Shown here: positions 1-11,196 of the stretch, piece by piece
How positions within the stretch are numbered: the stretch's first letter is position 1
How the letters are laid out: each line of letters opens with the position of its first letter
DNA from: Prochlorococcus sp. AG-347-K19
Lineage (GTDB): Bacteria > Cyanobacteriota > Cyanobacteriia > PCC-6307 > Cyanobiaceae
Direction: 5' to 3'
DNA: 64,000 nt
Assembly: GCA_003281335.1 (NCBI GenBank)
Contig: QCCG01000002.1
Coordinates: 62,001 to 126,000, forward strand
The notes under the pieces: model-generated
The model's input: only the letters and a program-made list of their open reading frames with translations
Database searches by the model: none
What the model was told of the DNA's origin: nothing
Program-made: the position numbers and the translations under genes

Positions 1-1
1 G

Positions 2-214
2 ATTCTTGCAGATGAAATTGAAAAACTATGCGAACCTAAAGGTTTAGGAATTATTGTAAAAGCCCAACATTATTGTATGAAGTGGAGGGGAGTCAAAGAA
101 CCAAATACAAGTATGATTAATTCTGTCGTGAGAGGCGATTTTAGACACGATTTAAGTTTAAAACAAGAATTCTTTGAGCTTGTAAAACAGCAGTCCGCTA
201 CTAATAATTACTAA
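2..214 (+). CDS. folE: GTP cyclohydrolase I, C-terminal part (cut by window edge)
   Basis: The first 70 codons are open from the window edge to TAA at 212-214 and give the C-terminal end of a GTP cyclohydrolase I. The segment KAQHYCMKWRGVKEP followed by SMINSVVRGDF is typical of the family. In it, the region around the His-Tyr-Cys supplies a zinc-ligand cysteine. The enzyme converts GTP to dihydroneopterin triphosphate, the first step toward folate and pterins. The start lies outside the window. The stop codon overlaps the stop of the convergent trpF gene by 3 nt. Family assignment is secure although only the end is visible. Confidence 0.9.
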   Translation: MLADEIEKLCEPKGLGIIVKAQHYCMKWRGVKEPNTSMINSVVRGDFRHDLSLKQEFFELVKQQSATNNY

Positions 215-882
215 TTTCTTTTCAAAAACTTAAAAAGATCTTCTGTTTTTTTAATATCTTTTAAACCTGGAGATATTTCAATACTACTTGAAATATCTAA
301 TCCATCTGGTTTGAAATCAGTGAGGATTTCATCAATCCATTCAATTGATATTCCACCTGCTAACCACCATGGTTTGCTAAATTTCAAATTCTTTAGATGT
401 ATAGAATTTATTCTTTTCCCTGAACCTCCATAAGTTTCTTTATTCCAAGAATCAAGTACTATAGCATCTACAAAATCCTCAAAAGGTTTTATTTTATCTA
501 TGTCCTTTTCTGTTTTTATTCTGAAAGCTTTCCATAGGCCAATATTGGGAATTTTTTCCCTTATTTTTTTGCAATAATCAATATCTTCATCTCCATGTAA
601 TTGGATGATAGTTTCAGTGGGGTATCCTAAGAAATTTTTAATAATTAAGTCTATTGGACAATTTTGCACAACTGAAATCCTCTCGATTTTTGGATAAAAA
701 TTTTCTAGGGTTTTAAATATTTTTTTCTTAATTTCAGCTGATACATACCTTGGAGACTCTTCAACCGAAATAATGCCAATAGCATTCGCTCCTAATTTAG
801 CGACTTGAAGAGCTTGTTCTTCAGAAGTTAGTCCACAAATTTTAACTAAAGGATTAGTCTTGGGCATATTATTATCCTGCAT
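211..882 (-). CDS. trpF: Phosphoribosylanthranilate isomerase
   Basis: TrpF isomerises N-(5-phosphoribosyl)anthranilate in tryptophan biosynthesis and is a soluble TIM barrel. The N-terminal VKICGLTS motif contains the catalytic cysteine. QLHGDED, AIVLDSW and WWLAGGIS are the expected phosphate-binding and catalytic strands, and the length of 223 aa fits the family. Homology begins near residue 12, so the internal Met at codon 6 (start at 867) is as plausible as the upstream Met used here. It is divergent from the membrane protease gene, with a 40-bp gap that must hold both promoters, and convergent with folE. Confidence 0.93.
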   Translation of the reverse strand: MQDNNMPKTNPLVKICGLTSEEQALQVAKLGANAIGIISVEESPRYVSAEIKKKIFKTLENFYPKIERISVVQNCPIDLIIKNFLGYPTETIIQLHGDEDIDYCKKIREKIPNIGLWKAFRIKTEKDIDKIKPFEDFVDAIVLDSWNKETYGGSGKRINSIHLKNLKFSKPWWLAGGISIEWIDEILTDFKPDGLDISSSIEISPGLKDIKKTEDLFKFLKRN

Positions 883-922
883 GTAAGATTGATATTATTG
901 CTAAATATAGCGGAGATTATTT

Positions 923-2146
923 TTGAGAAGTTGGCAAATTTTTAAAATATGGGGAATTCCCTTTAAAGTTCATCCCTATTGGTTTGTTATTCTCTTTTTA
1001 TTCTCATGGAGTATAAGTAATCAGGTCAGTTTATCTTCTGGCGATATCTACAATAATAAAGAAGCTTGGATAATAGGGTTTTTAACTTCTTTTTTCTTAT
1101 TATCTTCAATTGTTTTTCATGAGGTTTTTCATACGTTTGTTTCACTTAATCAGGGTGTAAAAATAAAAAAAATTACTTTTTATTTTTTAGGAGCAATTTT
1201 ACAAATAGATAAGTATTGTCAAACTGCTTTAGGTAATATAAAAATTGCAATTGTTAGACCTCTTTTATGTTTCGCTACATCATCTATCCTACTTTTAATT
1301 AGTAATAACAGTGCATCTCAAGAACAAATAGTAGTTAATGTAATTTCAAGAGTAGGTATATTTAATTTATTCTTAGGCTTCTTAAATTTGATTCCAATTG
1401 GTTCTTTAGATGGGGGGAATTTATTAAAAAGTATTATTTGGCATTTCTCAGGGAGTAAAAATAAAGGAAGAAATTTCCTCAATAAAGTAAATTTATTATT
1501 ATCTTTTTCCATTTTATTTTTTGGGATAATTTGTTTATTTAGATTTAACTTTTATTTTGGTTTTATTCTTTCTTTTTTGGGCTTTTTTGGAGTTAATTCT
1601 TCAAAATCTGAAAGTCAATTTTTTAAAATTGAAAACATACTAAAATTTAGTAAAGTTTCTGACATTAAACTAAAGCCTTTGAGGAAAATTGAATACGATT
1701 CAAATTTCTCAGAATTTAATAAAATAATAAAAAATAAGAAGGATGCATCGGATAAATATTTTTTTGTTACGAATAATGGTAGATGGACCGGTTTTGTTGA
1801 TGAGAATATTTTAAAAACTGTTTCCTTAAAAAAATGGGAACGGAACTTTGTTGGAGATTTTATTAAACCAATCGATTGTTTTGAAAGTGTATCTCATAAC
1901 GATAAATTATGGAAAACTATAGAAAGAATTGAAGAAACAAATGAGGGTATTTTATTGGTTCTTAATGCTGCAGATATCCCTTTGGGGATAATTGATAGGT
2001 CAAAAATTGGAAACTTTGTATTGAATAAATTAGGTTTTAATTTGCCTTCAGATATTGTTAACAAATTAAACTTTAAAAATCATTATCCCTTAGGAATTGA
2101 ATTGCCTAGAATAATTAAATCAATGAAGCAGAAAGGCGATCTTTAA
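923..2146 (+). CDS. Site-2 protease family (M50) membrane metalloprotease with CBS region
   Basis: This is an intramembrane zinc metalloprotease of the M50/S2P type. HEVFH at residues 66-70 is the HExxH zinc motif, and NLIPIGSLDGG (about 155-165) supplies the third ligand aspartate. Hydrophobic segments lie near residues 20-38, 50-75, 110-127, 140-165 and 190-220. The soluble C-terminal half (about 245-365) resembles a CBS-domain pair, a nucleotide-sensing module common in this subfamily. An in-frame TAG at 908-910 and the HPYW segment at residue 17 leave TTG at 923 as the practical start, with CGGAGA upstream. The substrate is not known. Such proteases often act in regulated proteolysis of membrane anti-sigma factors. 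Confidence 0.85.
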   Translation: MRSWQIFKIWGIPFKVHPYWFVILFLFSWSISNQVSLSSGDIYNNKEAWIIGFLTSFFLLSSIVFHEVFHTFVSLNQGVKIKKITFYFLGAILQIDKYCQTALGNIKIAIVRPLLCFATSSILLLISNNSASQEQIVVNVISRVGIFNLFLGFLNLIPIGSLDGGNLLKSIIWHFSGSKNKGRNFLNKVNLLLSFSILFFGIICLFRFNFYFGFILSFLGFFGVNSSKSESQFFKIENILKFSKVSDIKLKPLRKIEYDSNFSEFNKIIKNKKDASDKYFFVTNNGRWTGFVDENILKTVSLKKWERNFVGDFIKPIDCFESVSHNDKLWKTIERIEETNEGILLVLNAADIPLGIIDRSKIGNFVLNKLGFNLPSDIVNKLNFKNHYPLGIELPRIIKSMKQKGDL

Positions 2147-2159
2147 TAATTCTTGTCAT

Positions 2160-2897
2160 TTAAATTTTCAATTTTTTATTATCTATGGCAATATTTTTGA
2201 AATTTATATTTGATTTATTTTTCACGAATGAATTTCTCAAATGTTGAACTATTTCATCATTTGTTAGTTTTAAATTTACTTTTGGTGGAGCATCTTCTTT
2301 GAATATTTTGAACCACAAATCTCTTGAAGGATTTGTTTGAATTTCTCCATGTTGAAGAAATGCGCCTTTTTTACGAAATTGAGCACTACCTATTCTCTTA
2401 AACCCTTCTTGATCAACTAAATCGGAAATAAATGAAGTCCCAAAACAATTTGTTTTAATGCTTGATTTTCGTAAATTACCATATTGCAAGCTTAGACCTA
2501 ATTCTCTAAAACTATTAATTAACCAATTATTAACCATTTCATAACTTAAGAACTTATAGTAAGTTTTTTTAAATGTTAATGCATATGTTATGCCTCCTGA
2601 ATGCAGAACAGCGCCCCCTCCAGAGGGACGTCTAACAATATTAATTTCCCCATTCGATAATAAATTTTTCCAATGAAGAGGAATTTCCTTTTGGTGATAG
2701 CCAATTGAAAGCCAATCCCCAGTCCAATAGTAGAACCTCAATGTGAGAATTATTTCAGGATTCGAAATTGTCTGATCTAAAGAATTTAAATCTAAAGCCA
2801 TTTGATCAAATCCAGGTAAATTATTTGTTGAAAAAATTAAGGCCTGATTTTCAATTTCCAAAATTAAATTTGTAGGTTTATTTATGATAATTTTCAA
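2160..2897 (-). CDS. Lipoate-protein ligase A / octanoyltransferase-like protein
   Basis: This belongs to the biotin/lipoate A/B ligase family. [11 protein letters not shown] at residues 89-99 is the lipoyl-AMP binding loop, followed by the GGITYAL strand. [17 protein letters not shown] matches the conserved block with the catalytic lysine region. At 245 aa it lacks the extra C-terminal domain of E. coli LplA, so it may be a LipM-like octanoyltransferase rather than a true ligase. The sequence alone does not decide this. It is convergent with the M50 protease gene (13-bp gap) and upstream-divergent from psaM. Confidence 0.8.
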   Translation of the reverse strand: MKIIINKPTNLILEIENQALIFSTNNLPGFDQMALDLNSLDQTISNPEIILTLRFYYWTGDWLSIGYHQKEIPLHWKNLLSNGEINIVRRPSGGGAVLHSGGITYALTFKKTYYKFLSYEMVNNWLINSFRELGLSLQYGNLRKSSIKTNCFGTSFISDLVDQEGFKRIGSAQFRKKGAFLQHGEIQTNPSRDLWFKIFKEDAPPKVNLKLTNDEIVQHLRNSFVKNKSNINFKNIAIDNKKLKI

Positions 2898-2998
2898 TAA
2901 ATTTTTTCTTTCAATTTGTTAATTACGTAACATCATTTTGTAATAGTGTTTTAAATCTTCTCTTTTCGGTGGAGAATATAGAAAATAATTTTTTTAAC

Positions 2999-3103
2999 AT
3001 GGAGCCAACTCAAACAATAAATCTTATTGCATTAAGCCTCATAGTTGTTATGCATGCAGGAGTTTTAGCATTAAGACTAGGAATTAGTTTAGGTAGGAAC
3101 TAA
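2999..3103 (+). CDS. psaM: Photosystem I reaction centre subunit XII
   Basis: A 34-codon ORF from ATG at 2999 to TAA at 3101 encodes [16 protein letters not shown] followed by a single hydrophobic helix ending in GISLGRN. This is the length and sequence pattern of PsaM, a one-helix subunit of cyanobacterial photosystem I that helps stabilise the trimer and carotenoid contacts. It is too short for most gene callers. It sits alone between the lipoate-ligase-like gene (divergent) and a small membrane protein gene. No strong Shine-Dalgarno sequence is visible in the AT-rich 30 bp upstream. Confidence 0.92.
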   Translation: MEPTQTINLIALSLIVVMHAGVLALRLGISLGRN

Positions 3104-3188
3104 AGTCTATTAGGAAATTTAAAATTTATAAGGTAATAATAAAGTAAGACTGGATTAATTTATTCAGTAAAAATATCAAGTACTTAAT

Positions 3189-3536
3189 TTGTCAAAATCT
3201 TTTTATAAAAATAGTGTTTCCTACAAAAATTATTTAGGGTCTGTTTTTATAAAAAGACAACAGAAACAGGATAATTTTGTATCATTGATTTTTTTAATTA
3301 TAAAAATTAGTTTTTCCCTTTTAGCAATAATAAGCCTGATTAAACTTGGTTATAGCTCCAAAGTGAGGTTGATAAGATTAAGGGAAATTGAAGAATCATT
3401 TTTATACGAAAAATATAGATTTAATGTTTTAACAGATAAGTTTGATGATTTATTCTCTTTTGAAGGTGAGCAAAGATTTATGAAGGATCAGGATCAAATA
3501 ATTTCTAGGGACATTATCAGAGTAATATGGCGTTGA
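3189..3536 (+). CDS. Small conserved-looking membrane protein of unknown function
   Basis: The 115-aa product is not assigned to a family. It has a basic N-terminus, one hydrophobic helix (about residues 29-52) and a charged C-terminal region rich in Arg, Asp and Glu that is probably helical. The topology suggests a single-pass anchor with a soluble tail. The start is TTG at 3189. The ORF ends with tandem stops (TGA TAA at 3534-3539). It lies between psaM and por, 86 bp after psaM and 48 bp before por, so a role near thylakoid or pigment biogenesis is possible. That is inferred from position only. Confidence 0.65.
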   Translation: MSKSFYKNSVSYKNYLGSVFIKRQQKQDNFVSLIFLIIKISFSLLAIISLIKLGYSSKVRLIRLREIEESFLYEKYRFNVLTDKFDDLFSFEGEQRFMKDQDQIISRDIIRVIWR

Positions 3537-3584
3537 TAAGGATGACTTTGAATCATTCTACTTTTCATTTTTTAATTAACTTTT

Positions 3585-5479
<1,895 letters not shown>

Positions 5480-5621
5480 TTAAAGCTTAAAACACATTAT
5501 TATTTATATTCTTGCAGCGCAAATACACATGAAATATGTTTCTGAACAAATATGTATTTAATTGTATTAAAAGTGTGAAATATATTCTTATAACTGAATT
5601 TTTAGGATTAAATCTTTTAGA

Positions 5622-5643
5622 TTATGAGTGAAAATACTCATGA
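5622..5643 (-). other. Short inverted repeat between chlB and chlL
   Basis: ATGAGT (5624-5629) and ACTCAT (5636-5641) form a 6-bp perfect stem with a 6-nt loop, extendable by a wobble pair and one more pair. It lies just past the chlB stop. In the transcript it is followed by an A-rich stretch, not a U-run, so it is more likely a processing or stabilising hairpin, or chance, than a strong terminator. Confidence 0.3.
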
Positions 5644-5668
5644 CTTAATTATATTTTATTAGTAAAAA

Positions 5669-7240
5669 TTAACTGAAATATGCTTTAGCATCGTATAGAG
5701 TTTCATCGCTTATCTCTGGAATTCCTCTCAAGATTGCATATTTTTCAGTATTTGTTTTAACTTTACCTCTTATAAAAAATGGAACTTTTATTAATTCAGC
5801 TCTACCAGATTCAGTCCAGATAATTCCCTCTTTACTATTTTTTTCTTTTTTCTCGTCAGAATTTAAAATATTATTTGTGTTTGTCGCTGTATGTCCTAAA
5901 TGGCTTTGATGACCATCAACAAACTCAAAGTCATGTTTGAACATATCAATAAGATGCTCTTCTAAGCCCATCATTAGGGGATGTACCCAGTCATCAAAAA
6001 TCACATTTGCTCCTTCCCATCCCATTTGAGGGCTATACCTTGCAGGAACATCTTGAACATGCATTGGAGTACTAATTACTGAGCATGGAATGCCGAGTCT
6101 TTTTGCACTATGCCTTTCCATTTGAGTCCCTAAAACTAGTTCAGGGGCGACCTTTTTCATGGCATCTTCCACTTCTAGATAATTGTTAGTTATCAGAGCT
6201 TCTACATTAAGATCTTTTGCAGTGGCTCTTACTTGCCTGGCCATCTCCCTACTATATGTTCCAAGACCCACTACTTCAAAACCCAATTCTTCCTTAGCAA
6301 TTTTAGCAGCTGTAATTGCATGTGTTCCATCACCAAAAATAAAAACTCTTTTACCAGTTAGATAATTAGAATCAACTGATTTTGAGTACCAAGGAAGTTT
6401 TGATTTATTTTCTAATTCTTCTTTATTCGTTAAAGGAAGATCTAATTTTTCATGAACTTCATTTATAAATTTAATTGTATTTTTTATTCCAATAGGAATA
6501 GTATTCGTATATTCCATTCCAAAGTTCCGTTTAAGCCACTCACATGAAGCTTCAGCAATTTCTTGATAAAGACAGATATTTATTTCAGCATCAATTAGTC
6601 TTTCAATATCATCAGGACTAGCACCTAATGGAGCAACTACGTTTGTATCTATACCTTGTTCCGAAAGTATGCGTTGGATTTCGATTACATCGTCTCTGCA
6701 TCTAAATCCTAGTAATGAAGGGCCAAGTATATTAACTTTTGGTCTCCTACCTAATTCCCTCCACCTAAGGGGATTTATTTTGTCTGAAGAACTTACTTTT
6801 TCTTTTAGAAGGGTTCTTGTTAGTTGATAAAAGGTTTCTGAGGCCCCCCAATTTTCTTTCTTGCTATAAGCAGGTAATTCAAGATTAACAATCGGCATAT
6901 CAAACCCCATCCCTTTCGCAAGTGCTCCAGGTTGGTCTTGGATAAGTTCTGCTGTACAACTTTCTCCGACTAAAAGAGTTTTGGGTTTGAATCGTTCAAC
7001 CGCTTCCTTAATATTTTTCTTCACTAATTCTGCTGTATCGCCTCCAAGGTCTCTAGCCTGAAAAGTTGTATAAGTTACTGGAGGCCTTTGCCCCCTCCTC
7101 TCGATCATGGTAAAGAGAAGATCTGCATATGTATCTCCTTGGGGGGCATGAAGCACATAATGAATGTCTTTCATTGACGAGGCAATTCTCATAGCACCAA
7201 CATGTGGTGGTCCTTCATACGTCCAAAGAGTTAATTCCAT
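5669..7240 (-). CDS. chlB: Light-independent protochlorophyllide reductase subunit B
   Basis: ChlB pairs with ChlN to form the catalytic NifDK-like component that binds protochlorophyllide. The N-terminus [19 protein letters not shown] is diagnostic for the family. [14 protein letters not shown] contains a conserved cysteine, and the enzyme uses an aspartate of ChlB plus ChlN cysteines for its cluster. The C-terminal protochlorophyllide-reductase helical domain (about 470-523) is present, so the 523-aa protein is complete. The gene begins 5 bp after chlN, which implies cotranscription and probably translational coupling. Confidence 0.97.
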   Translation of the reverse strand: MELTLWTYEGPPHVGAMRIASSMKDIHYVLHAPQGDTYADLLFTMIERRGQRPPVTYTTFQARDLGGDTAELVKKNIKEAVERFKPKTLLVGESCTAELIQDQPGALAKGMGFDMPIVNLELPAYSKKENWGASETFYQLTRTLLKEKVSSSDKINPLRWRELGRRPKVNILGPSLLGFRCRDDVIEIQRILSEQGIDTNVVAPLGASPDDIERLIDAEINICLYQEIAEASCEWLKRNFGMEYTNTIPIGIKNTIKFINEVHEKLDLPLTNKEELENKSKLPWYSKSVDSNYLTGKRVFIFGDGTHAITAAKIAKEELGFEVVGLGTYSREMARQVRATAKDLNVEALITNNYLEVEDAMKKVAPELVLGTQMERHSAKRLGIPCSVISTPMHVQDVPARYSPQMGWEGANVIFDDWVHPLMMGLEEHLIDMFKHDFEFVDGHQSHLGHTATNTNNILNSDEKKEKNSKEGIIWTESGRAELIKVPFFIRGKVKTNTEKYAILRGIPEISDETLYDAKAYFS

Positions 7241-7245
7241 AGTTT

Positions 7246-8511
<1,266 letters not shown>

Positions 8512-8659
8512 TCAAGAGCTTATATTCCAAGCTTGCATAAACTTTTTAATTTAAGAAAGTAATTAATAAGTTCTCTTACAAAATGAACACATTTAAAAAA
8601 CTTATATGAATGTTTAAATACTTAAATGGGAATTATGAAAAAAACTTTTTGGGCGTATT

Positions 8660-9028
8660 TTAATTTCTGTAGAAGGAATTTCCTTGACTTGTTTTTGAGA
8701 TTTTCCATACATTTCTAGCTATTTTCGTTGCTAATAATCCTGCTCTTTCTAACTTAGATTTTCCGGGCTTTGCTCCAATTAAAGCTGTCACTTCTGAAGT
8801 AGTTAAAGGTGCTCCAGTATTTATAGCTAATTGCGTTAACTCCAATCTATCTCTAAGGTTCTTAAGATTTACTTTTTCAATTTTATCTTCTTCTAACCAA
8901 CTAAAAGATGGGTCTTTCTGCGAAAGTTTTTGCATCAAGCTAAGACTTACTAATCCAAGAGTTTGATCAGGAGTTAATTCTTTTTCAGTGGCAGAAACAT
9001 TTGGTTCTTTTTTTTGAGAAGTTCCCAT
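8660..9028 (-). CDS. Unknown cyanobacterial protein between chlN and csoS1D
   Basis: This 122-aa soluble protein was not recognised. The first 20 residues are polar and probably disordered. The region 20-115 looks helical, with the segment LTTSEVTALIGAKPGKSKLERAGL resembling a small helix-turn-helix. Basic residues near the end could bind nucleic acid or a partner. It has no signal peptide, membrane helix or cysteine. It is on the same strand as chlN, 157 bp upstream of it, and divergent from csoS1D with a 97-bp gap, so it shares a control region with a carboxysome shell gene. No function should be assumed. Confidence 0.7.
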   Translation of the reverse strand: MGTSQKKEPNVSATEKELTPDQTLGLVSLSLMQKLSQKDPSFSWLEEDKIEKVNLKNLRDRLELTQLAINTGAPLTTSEVTALIGAKPGKSKLERAGLLATKIARNVWKISKTSQGNSFYRN

Positions 9029-9125
9029 AAAAATGTATATCTTTTACTTGAAGTTATCGTTTTGTGGGAAGCATGCAAGTAAATTTAATAGAAAAAATGA
9101 TCCATTATCCGTTATAGTCGCGTGA

Positions 9126-9896
9126 ATGGAACCAACTTCTAGTTTAAACAGAGGGGAACGAAAAAAAGGCAGTTCTCTTGTCACAGGATCTGAGGTGCAA
9201 TCTCAGGCCAGTGGTGCAAGCTGTTTTATTACAACTGATTCAGAAAAGTCTTTGGTATCCAGACAAGCAAGTCAAGTTGAGCAAATTGAGTTGAGAACAT
9301 ATGTTTTTTTAGATTCTCTCCAACCTCAATTAGCTGCATATATGGGGACGGTTAGTAGAGGTTTTTTACCTATACCCGGAGATTCATGCCTTTGGATGGA
9401 AGTTTCACCAGGGATGGCCGTTCATAGAGTCACTGATATTGCCTTAAAAGCAAGTAATGTAAGACTTGGTCAGATGATTGTTGAACGAGCATTTGGCTCT
9501 CTTGCTCTTTATCACAAAGATCAAAGCACTGTTTTACATTCTGGGGATGTTGTTCTAGATGCTATTGGAAGTGAAGTTAGAAAAAGAACCAAACCTTCAA
9601 CAAGTTGGACAGAAGTTATTCGAGCTATTACTCCAGATCATGCTGTTTTAATAAATAGACAAAACAGAAGTGGATCAATGATTCAATCTGGAATGAGCAT
9701 GTTTATATTAGAAACTGAACCGGCTGGGTATGTCTTAAAAGCAGCAAATGAAGCAGAAAAAGCATCAAATATAACTGTTGTTGATGTAAAGGCAGTTGGT
9801 GCTTTCGGTAGATTAACTCTCGCTGGGAAAGAAGGAGATGTAGAAGAAGCAGCAGCTGCTGCTATAAGAGCAATTGATGTAATTTCAAATTATTGA
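9126..9896 (+). CDS. csoS1D: Carboxysome shell protein CsoS1D (tandem BMC pseudohexamer)
   Basis: The 256-aa protein carries two bacterial-microcompartment domains in tandem (about 50-150 and 155-256) after a Ser/Gly-rich N-terminal tail. The first domain includes the segment [24 protein letters not shown] typical of CsoS1D, and the second ends with [23 protein letters not shown]. Known CsoS1D forms trimers with a large gated pore that stack across the shell, and probably passes larger metabolites such as RuBP. It sits upstream of the main operon, separated from csoS1 by rdgB on the other strand, so it has its own promoter in the 97-bp gap shared with the 122-aa gene. Confidence 0.93.
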   Translation: MEPTSSLNRGERKKGSSLVTGSEVQSQASGASCFITTDSEKSLVSRQASQVEQIELRTYVFLDSLQPQLAAYMGTVSRGFLPIPGDSCLWMEVSPGMAVHRVTDIALKASNVRLGQMIVERAFGSLALYHKDQSTVLHSGDVVLDAIGSEVRKRTKPSTSWTEVIRAITPDHAVLINRQNRSGSMIQSGMSMFILETEPAGYVLKAANEAEKASNITVVDVKAVGAFGRLTLAGKEGDVEEAAAAAIRAIDVISNY

Positions 9897-9903
9897 TAAT
9901 TTT

Positions 9904-10488
9904 CTAATTTAAACCAATTTCTTTTTTGAGGTAAGGTGACATAATTTTGGCAGCTTTACCCCTACTACCTAATTTATTTAATTGTGATTGTGAGAGCTCA
10001 CCGTAAACACAGTTAGACTCTTTTACCCAAAAAATAGATTCGAATTCCCCGTTTGGATATTTGGGGTTCTTAAGAATTTCTCCCCAGCATATTCCTGTTG
10101 TATCTTTAACTAAGTTTCCTGAGGGATCGCACAAAACCATACAACTTATAAATCTTGCACTCCTATAAGGACTATCAGAAAGTTCATTAATTAATTTTTT
10201 AATTTTCTCATCATTAGTTTTGGCATATCGAGCAGAATAAATTCCTGGCCGACCATCTAAAACATCTACTTCAAGACCCGAGTCATCAGCTAATGCCCAA
10301 GTTTTGGTCTCTAAAGCAGCTGCTTTTGCTTTAAGAAGTGCATTCTCAAAATATGTGTTTCCAGTTTCTTCGACATTCAAATATTCTGGTTGCTTCTGAA
10401 CCTTTAAAGACAAAACATCCAGCATCTCTGAAATTTCAGATACTTTTCTTTGATTGCCACTAGCAATAGTTAGAACTGGAAGGTTCAA
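9904..10488 (-). CDS. rdgB: RdgB/HAM1 family non-canonical purine NTP pyrophosphatase
   Basis: The N-terminal SGNQRKVSEI loop and LADDSGLEVDVLDGRPGIYSARYA block are the signature of the ITPase/HAM1 family, which hydrolyses dITP, ITP and XTP to monophosphates and keeps them out of nucleic acids. The 194-aa protein is complete. It lies within the carboxysome region on the opposite strand, between csoS1D (convergent, 7-bp gap) and the csoS1 leader (divergent). Its biochemical role has no known link to carbon fixation, and its location may simply be conserved synteny. Confidence 0.93.
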   Translation of the reverse strand: MNLPVLTIASGNQRKVSEISEMLDVLSLKVQKQPEYLNVEETGNTYFENALLKAKAAALETKTWALADDSGLEVDVLDGRPGIYSARYAKTNDEKIKKLINELSDSPYRSARFISCMVLCDPSGNLVKDTTGICWGEILKNPKYPNGEFESIFWVKESNCVYGELSQSQLNKLGSRGKAAKIMSPYLKKEIGLN

Positions 10489-10535
10489 AATAACACATAA
10501 AATTGTTGTGAATATTATCTTACTTCAAAGCTTGA

Positions 10536-10592
10536 TACGGAGACAGGAAAGGTTGAACATTCCACACCTGTGTAGACAGGGCCTGCCTCGTA
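10536..10592. other. GC-richer structured element in the csoS1 leader
   Basis: In the 327 bp between rdgB and csoS1 there is no convincing gene, but this stretch can fold. TACGGAGACAGG (10536-10547) pairs with CCTGCCTCGTA (10582-10592) through 10 base pairs with one bulged G and one A-C mismatch. Inside it, CCTGT-GTAG-ACAGG (10567-10580) is a perfect 5-bp hairpin. It stands out from the AT-rich surroundings. It could be part of a long csoS1 5' UTR, a small RNA on either strand, or a protein-binding site. Hand folding only. Confidence 0.4.
10553..10566 (+). repeat. 14-bp direct repeat, copy 1 (csoS1 leader)
   Basis: TTGAACATTCCACA occurs here and again at 10784-10797, 231 bp apart, both within the csoS1 upstream region. 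This copy lies between the 5' arm of the outer stem and the inner hairpin of the structured element. Confidence 0.75.
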
Positions 10593-10665
10593 CGGAAATA
10601 ACATAATGTAAATTTTTTCTTAACACAACAGTATGTTTTGATGCACTAACTTGTTTGCATAAGTA

Positions 10666-10694
10666 TTGACATATCAATAGTACCAAGGGTGATA
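10666..10694 (+). promoter_or_regulatory. Possible sigma-70 type promoter for csoS1-rbcLS
   Basis: TTGACA at 10666-10671 is a perfect -35 hexamer. At 17-bp spacing the -10 position reads GTGATA (10689-10694), a weak match, with TATAAG a further 60 bp on at 10755-10760 as an alternative. If used, the leader would be about 110 nt. The direct repeat copy 2 lies between this site and the csoS1 start. Motif match by eye, not a mapped start site. Confidence 0.3.
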
Positions 10695-10783
10695 AGTTTA
10701 ACTTATGAATCATAGAAAAAACATTAATGGAGATTTTGTCGAAAACGCTTGACTTATAAGTACTTAATGAAGCATTCTTCGAA

Positions 10784-10797
10784 TTGAACATTCCACA
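10784..10797 (+). repeat. 14-bp direct repeat, copy 2 (just upstream of csoS1)
   Basis: Second exact copy of TTGAACATTCCACA, ending 18 bp before the csoS1 ATG. No clear Shine-Dalgarno sequence is present there, so the repeat occupies the region that would control ribosome access if it is transcribed. Confidence 0.75.
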
Positions 10798-10815
10798 TTT
10801 AGTATTTAGTAGACA

Positions 10816-11127
10816 ATGGCTACAGAAACAATGGGTATCGCTCTCGGCATGATCGAGACACGCGGACTTGTACCTGCAATCGAAGCAGCAGACGCAATGA
10901 CAAAGGCAGCAGAAGTTCGCCTTATTGGTCGTGAATTCGTTGGTGGCGGTTATGTCACAGTATTAGTTAGAGGCGAAACAGGCGCAGTTAACGCAGCTGT
11001 AAGAGCTGGTGCTGATGCTTGTGAAAGAGTTGGTGACGGTTTAGTTGCAGCTCACATTATTGCTCGTCCTCATAGAGAAGTTGAACCTGCTCTAGGTAAC
11101 GGTGAATTTCTTGGTCAAAAGGACTAA
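10816..11127 (+). CDS. csoS1: Major carboxysome shell protein CsoS1 (BMC-H)
   Basis: CsoS1 is the hexameric BMC-domain protein that tiles the facets of the alpha-carboxysome. The whole 103-aa protein is one BMC domain: ALGMIETRGLVPAIEAADAM at the start, the KAAEVRLIGRE strand, the GGGYVTVLVRG strand and the RVGDGLVAAHIIARPH tail. The start ATG gives the normal MATETMG N-terminus. Codon choice is richer in GC-ending codons than in flanking genes, as expected for a highly expressed gene. It is the first gene of the csoS1-rbcL-rbcS-csoS2-csoSCA-csoS4AB operon. Prochlorococcus typically carries only one CsoS1 paralog here, matching what is seen. Confidence 0.97.
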   Translation: MATETMGIALGMIETRGLVPAIEAADAMTKAAEVRLIGREFVGGGYVTVLVRGETGAVNAAVRAGADACERVGDGLVAAHIIARPHREVEPALGNGEFLGQKD

Positions 11128-11136
11128 TTAAGTAAA

Positions 11137-11156
11137 GCAAGATTTATAAATTTTGC
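11137..11156 (+). other. 20-bp near-palindrome between csoS1 and rbcL
   Basis: GCAAGATTTATAAATTTTGC is a full inverted repeat broken only by one G-T pair. It lies 10 bp after the csoS1 stop and is followed by an AT-rich run but no clean T-tract. It could be a weak terminator, an RNase processing or stability hairpin, or a dyad operator. It is one of several inverted repeats at junctions of this operon. Confidence 0.4.
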
Positions 11157-11196
11157 AAAATAATTATTTTCCCTACACAGACCTAAATTTATCCTT

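Noticed and set aside
10525-10791. 88-aa open frame on the minus strand in the csoS1 leader
   Set aside because: It runs through the structured element and both direct repeats, has no domain or codon signature, and lies in non-coding leader sequence.
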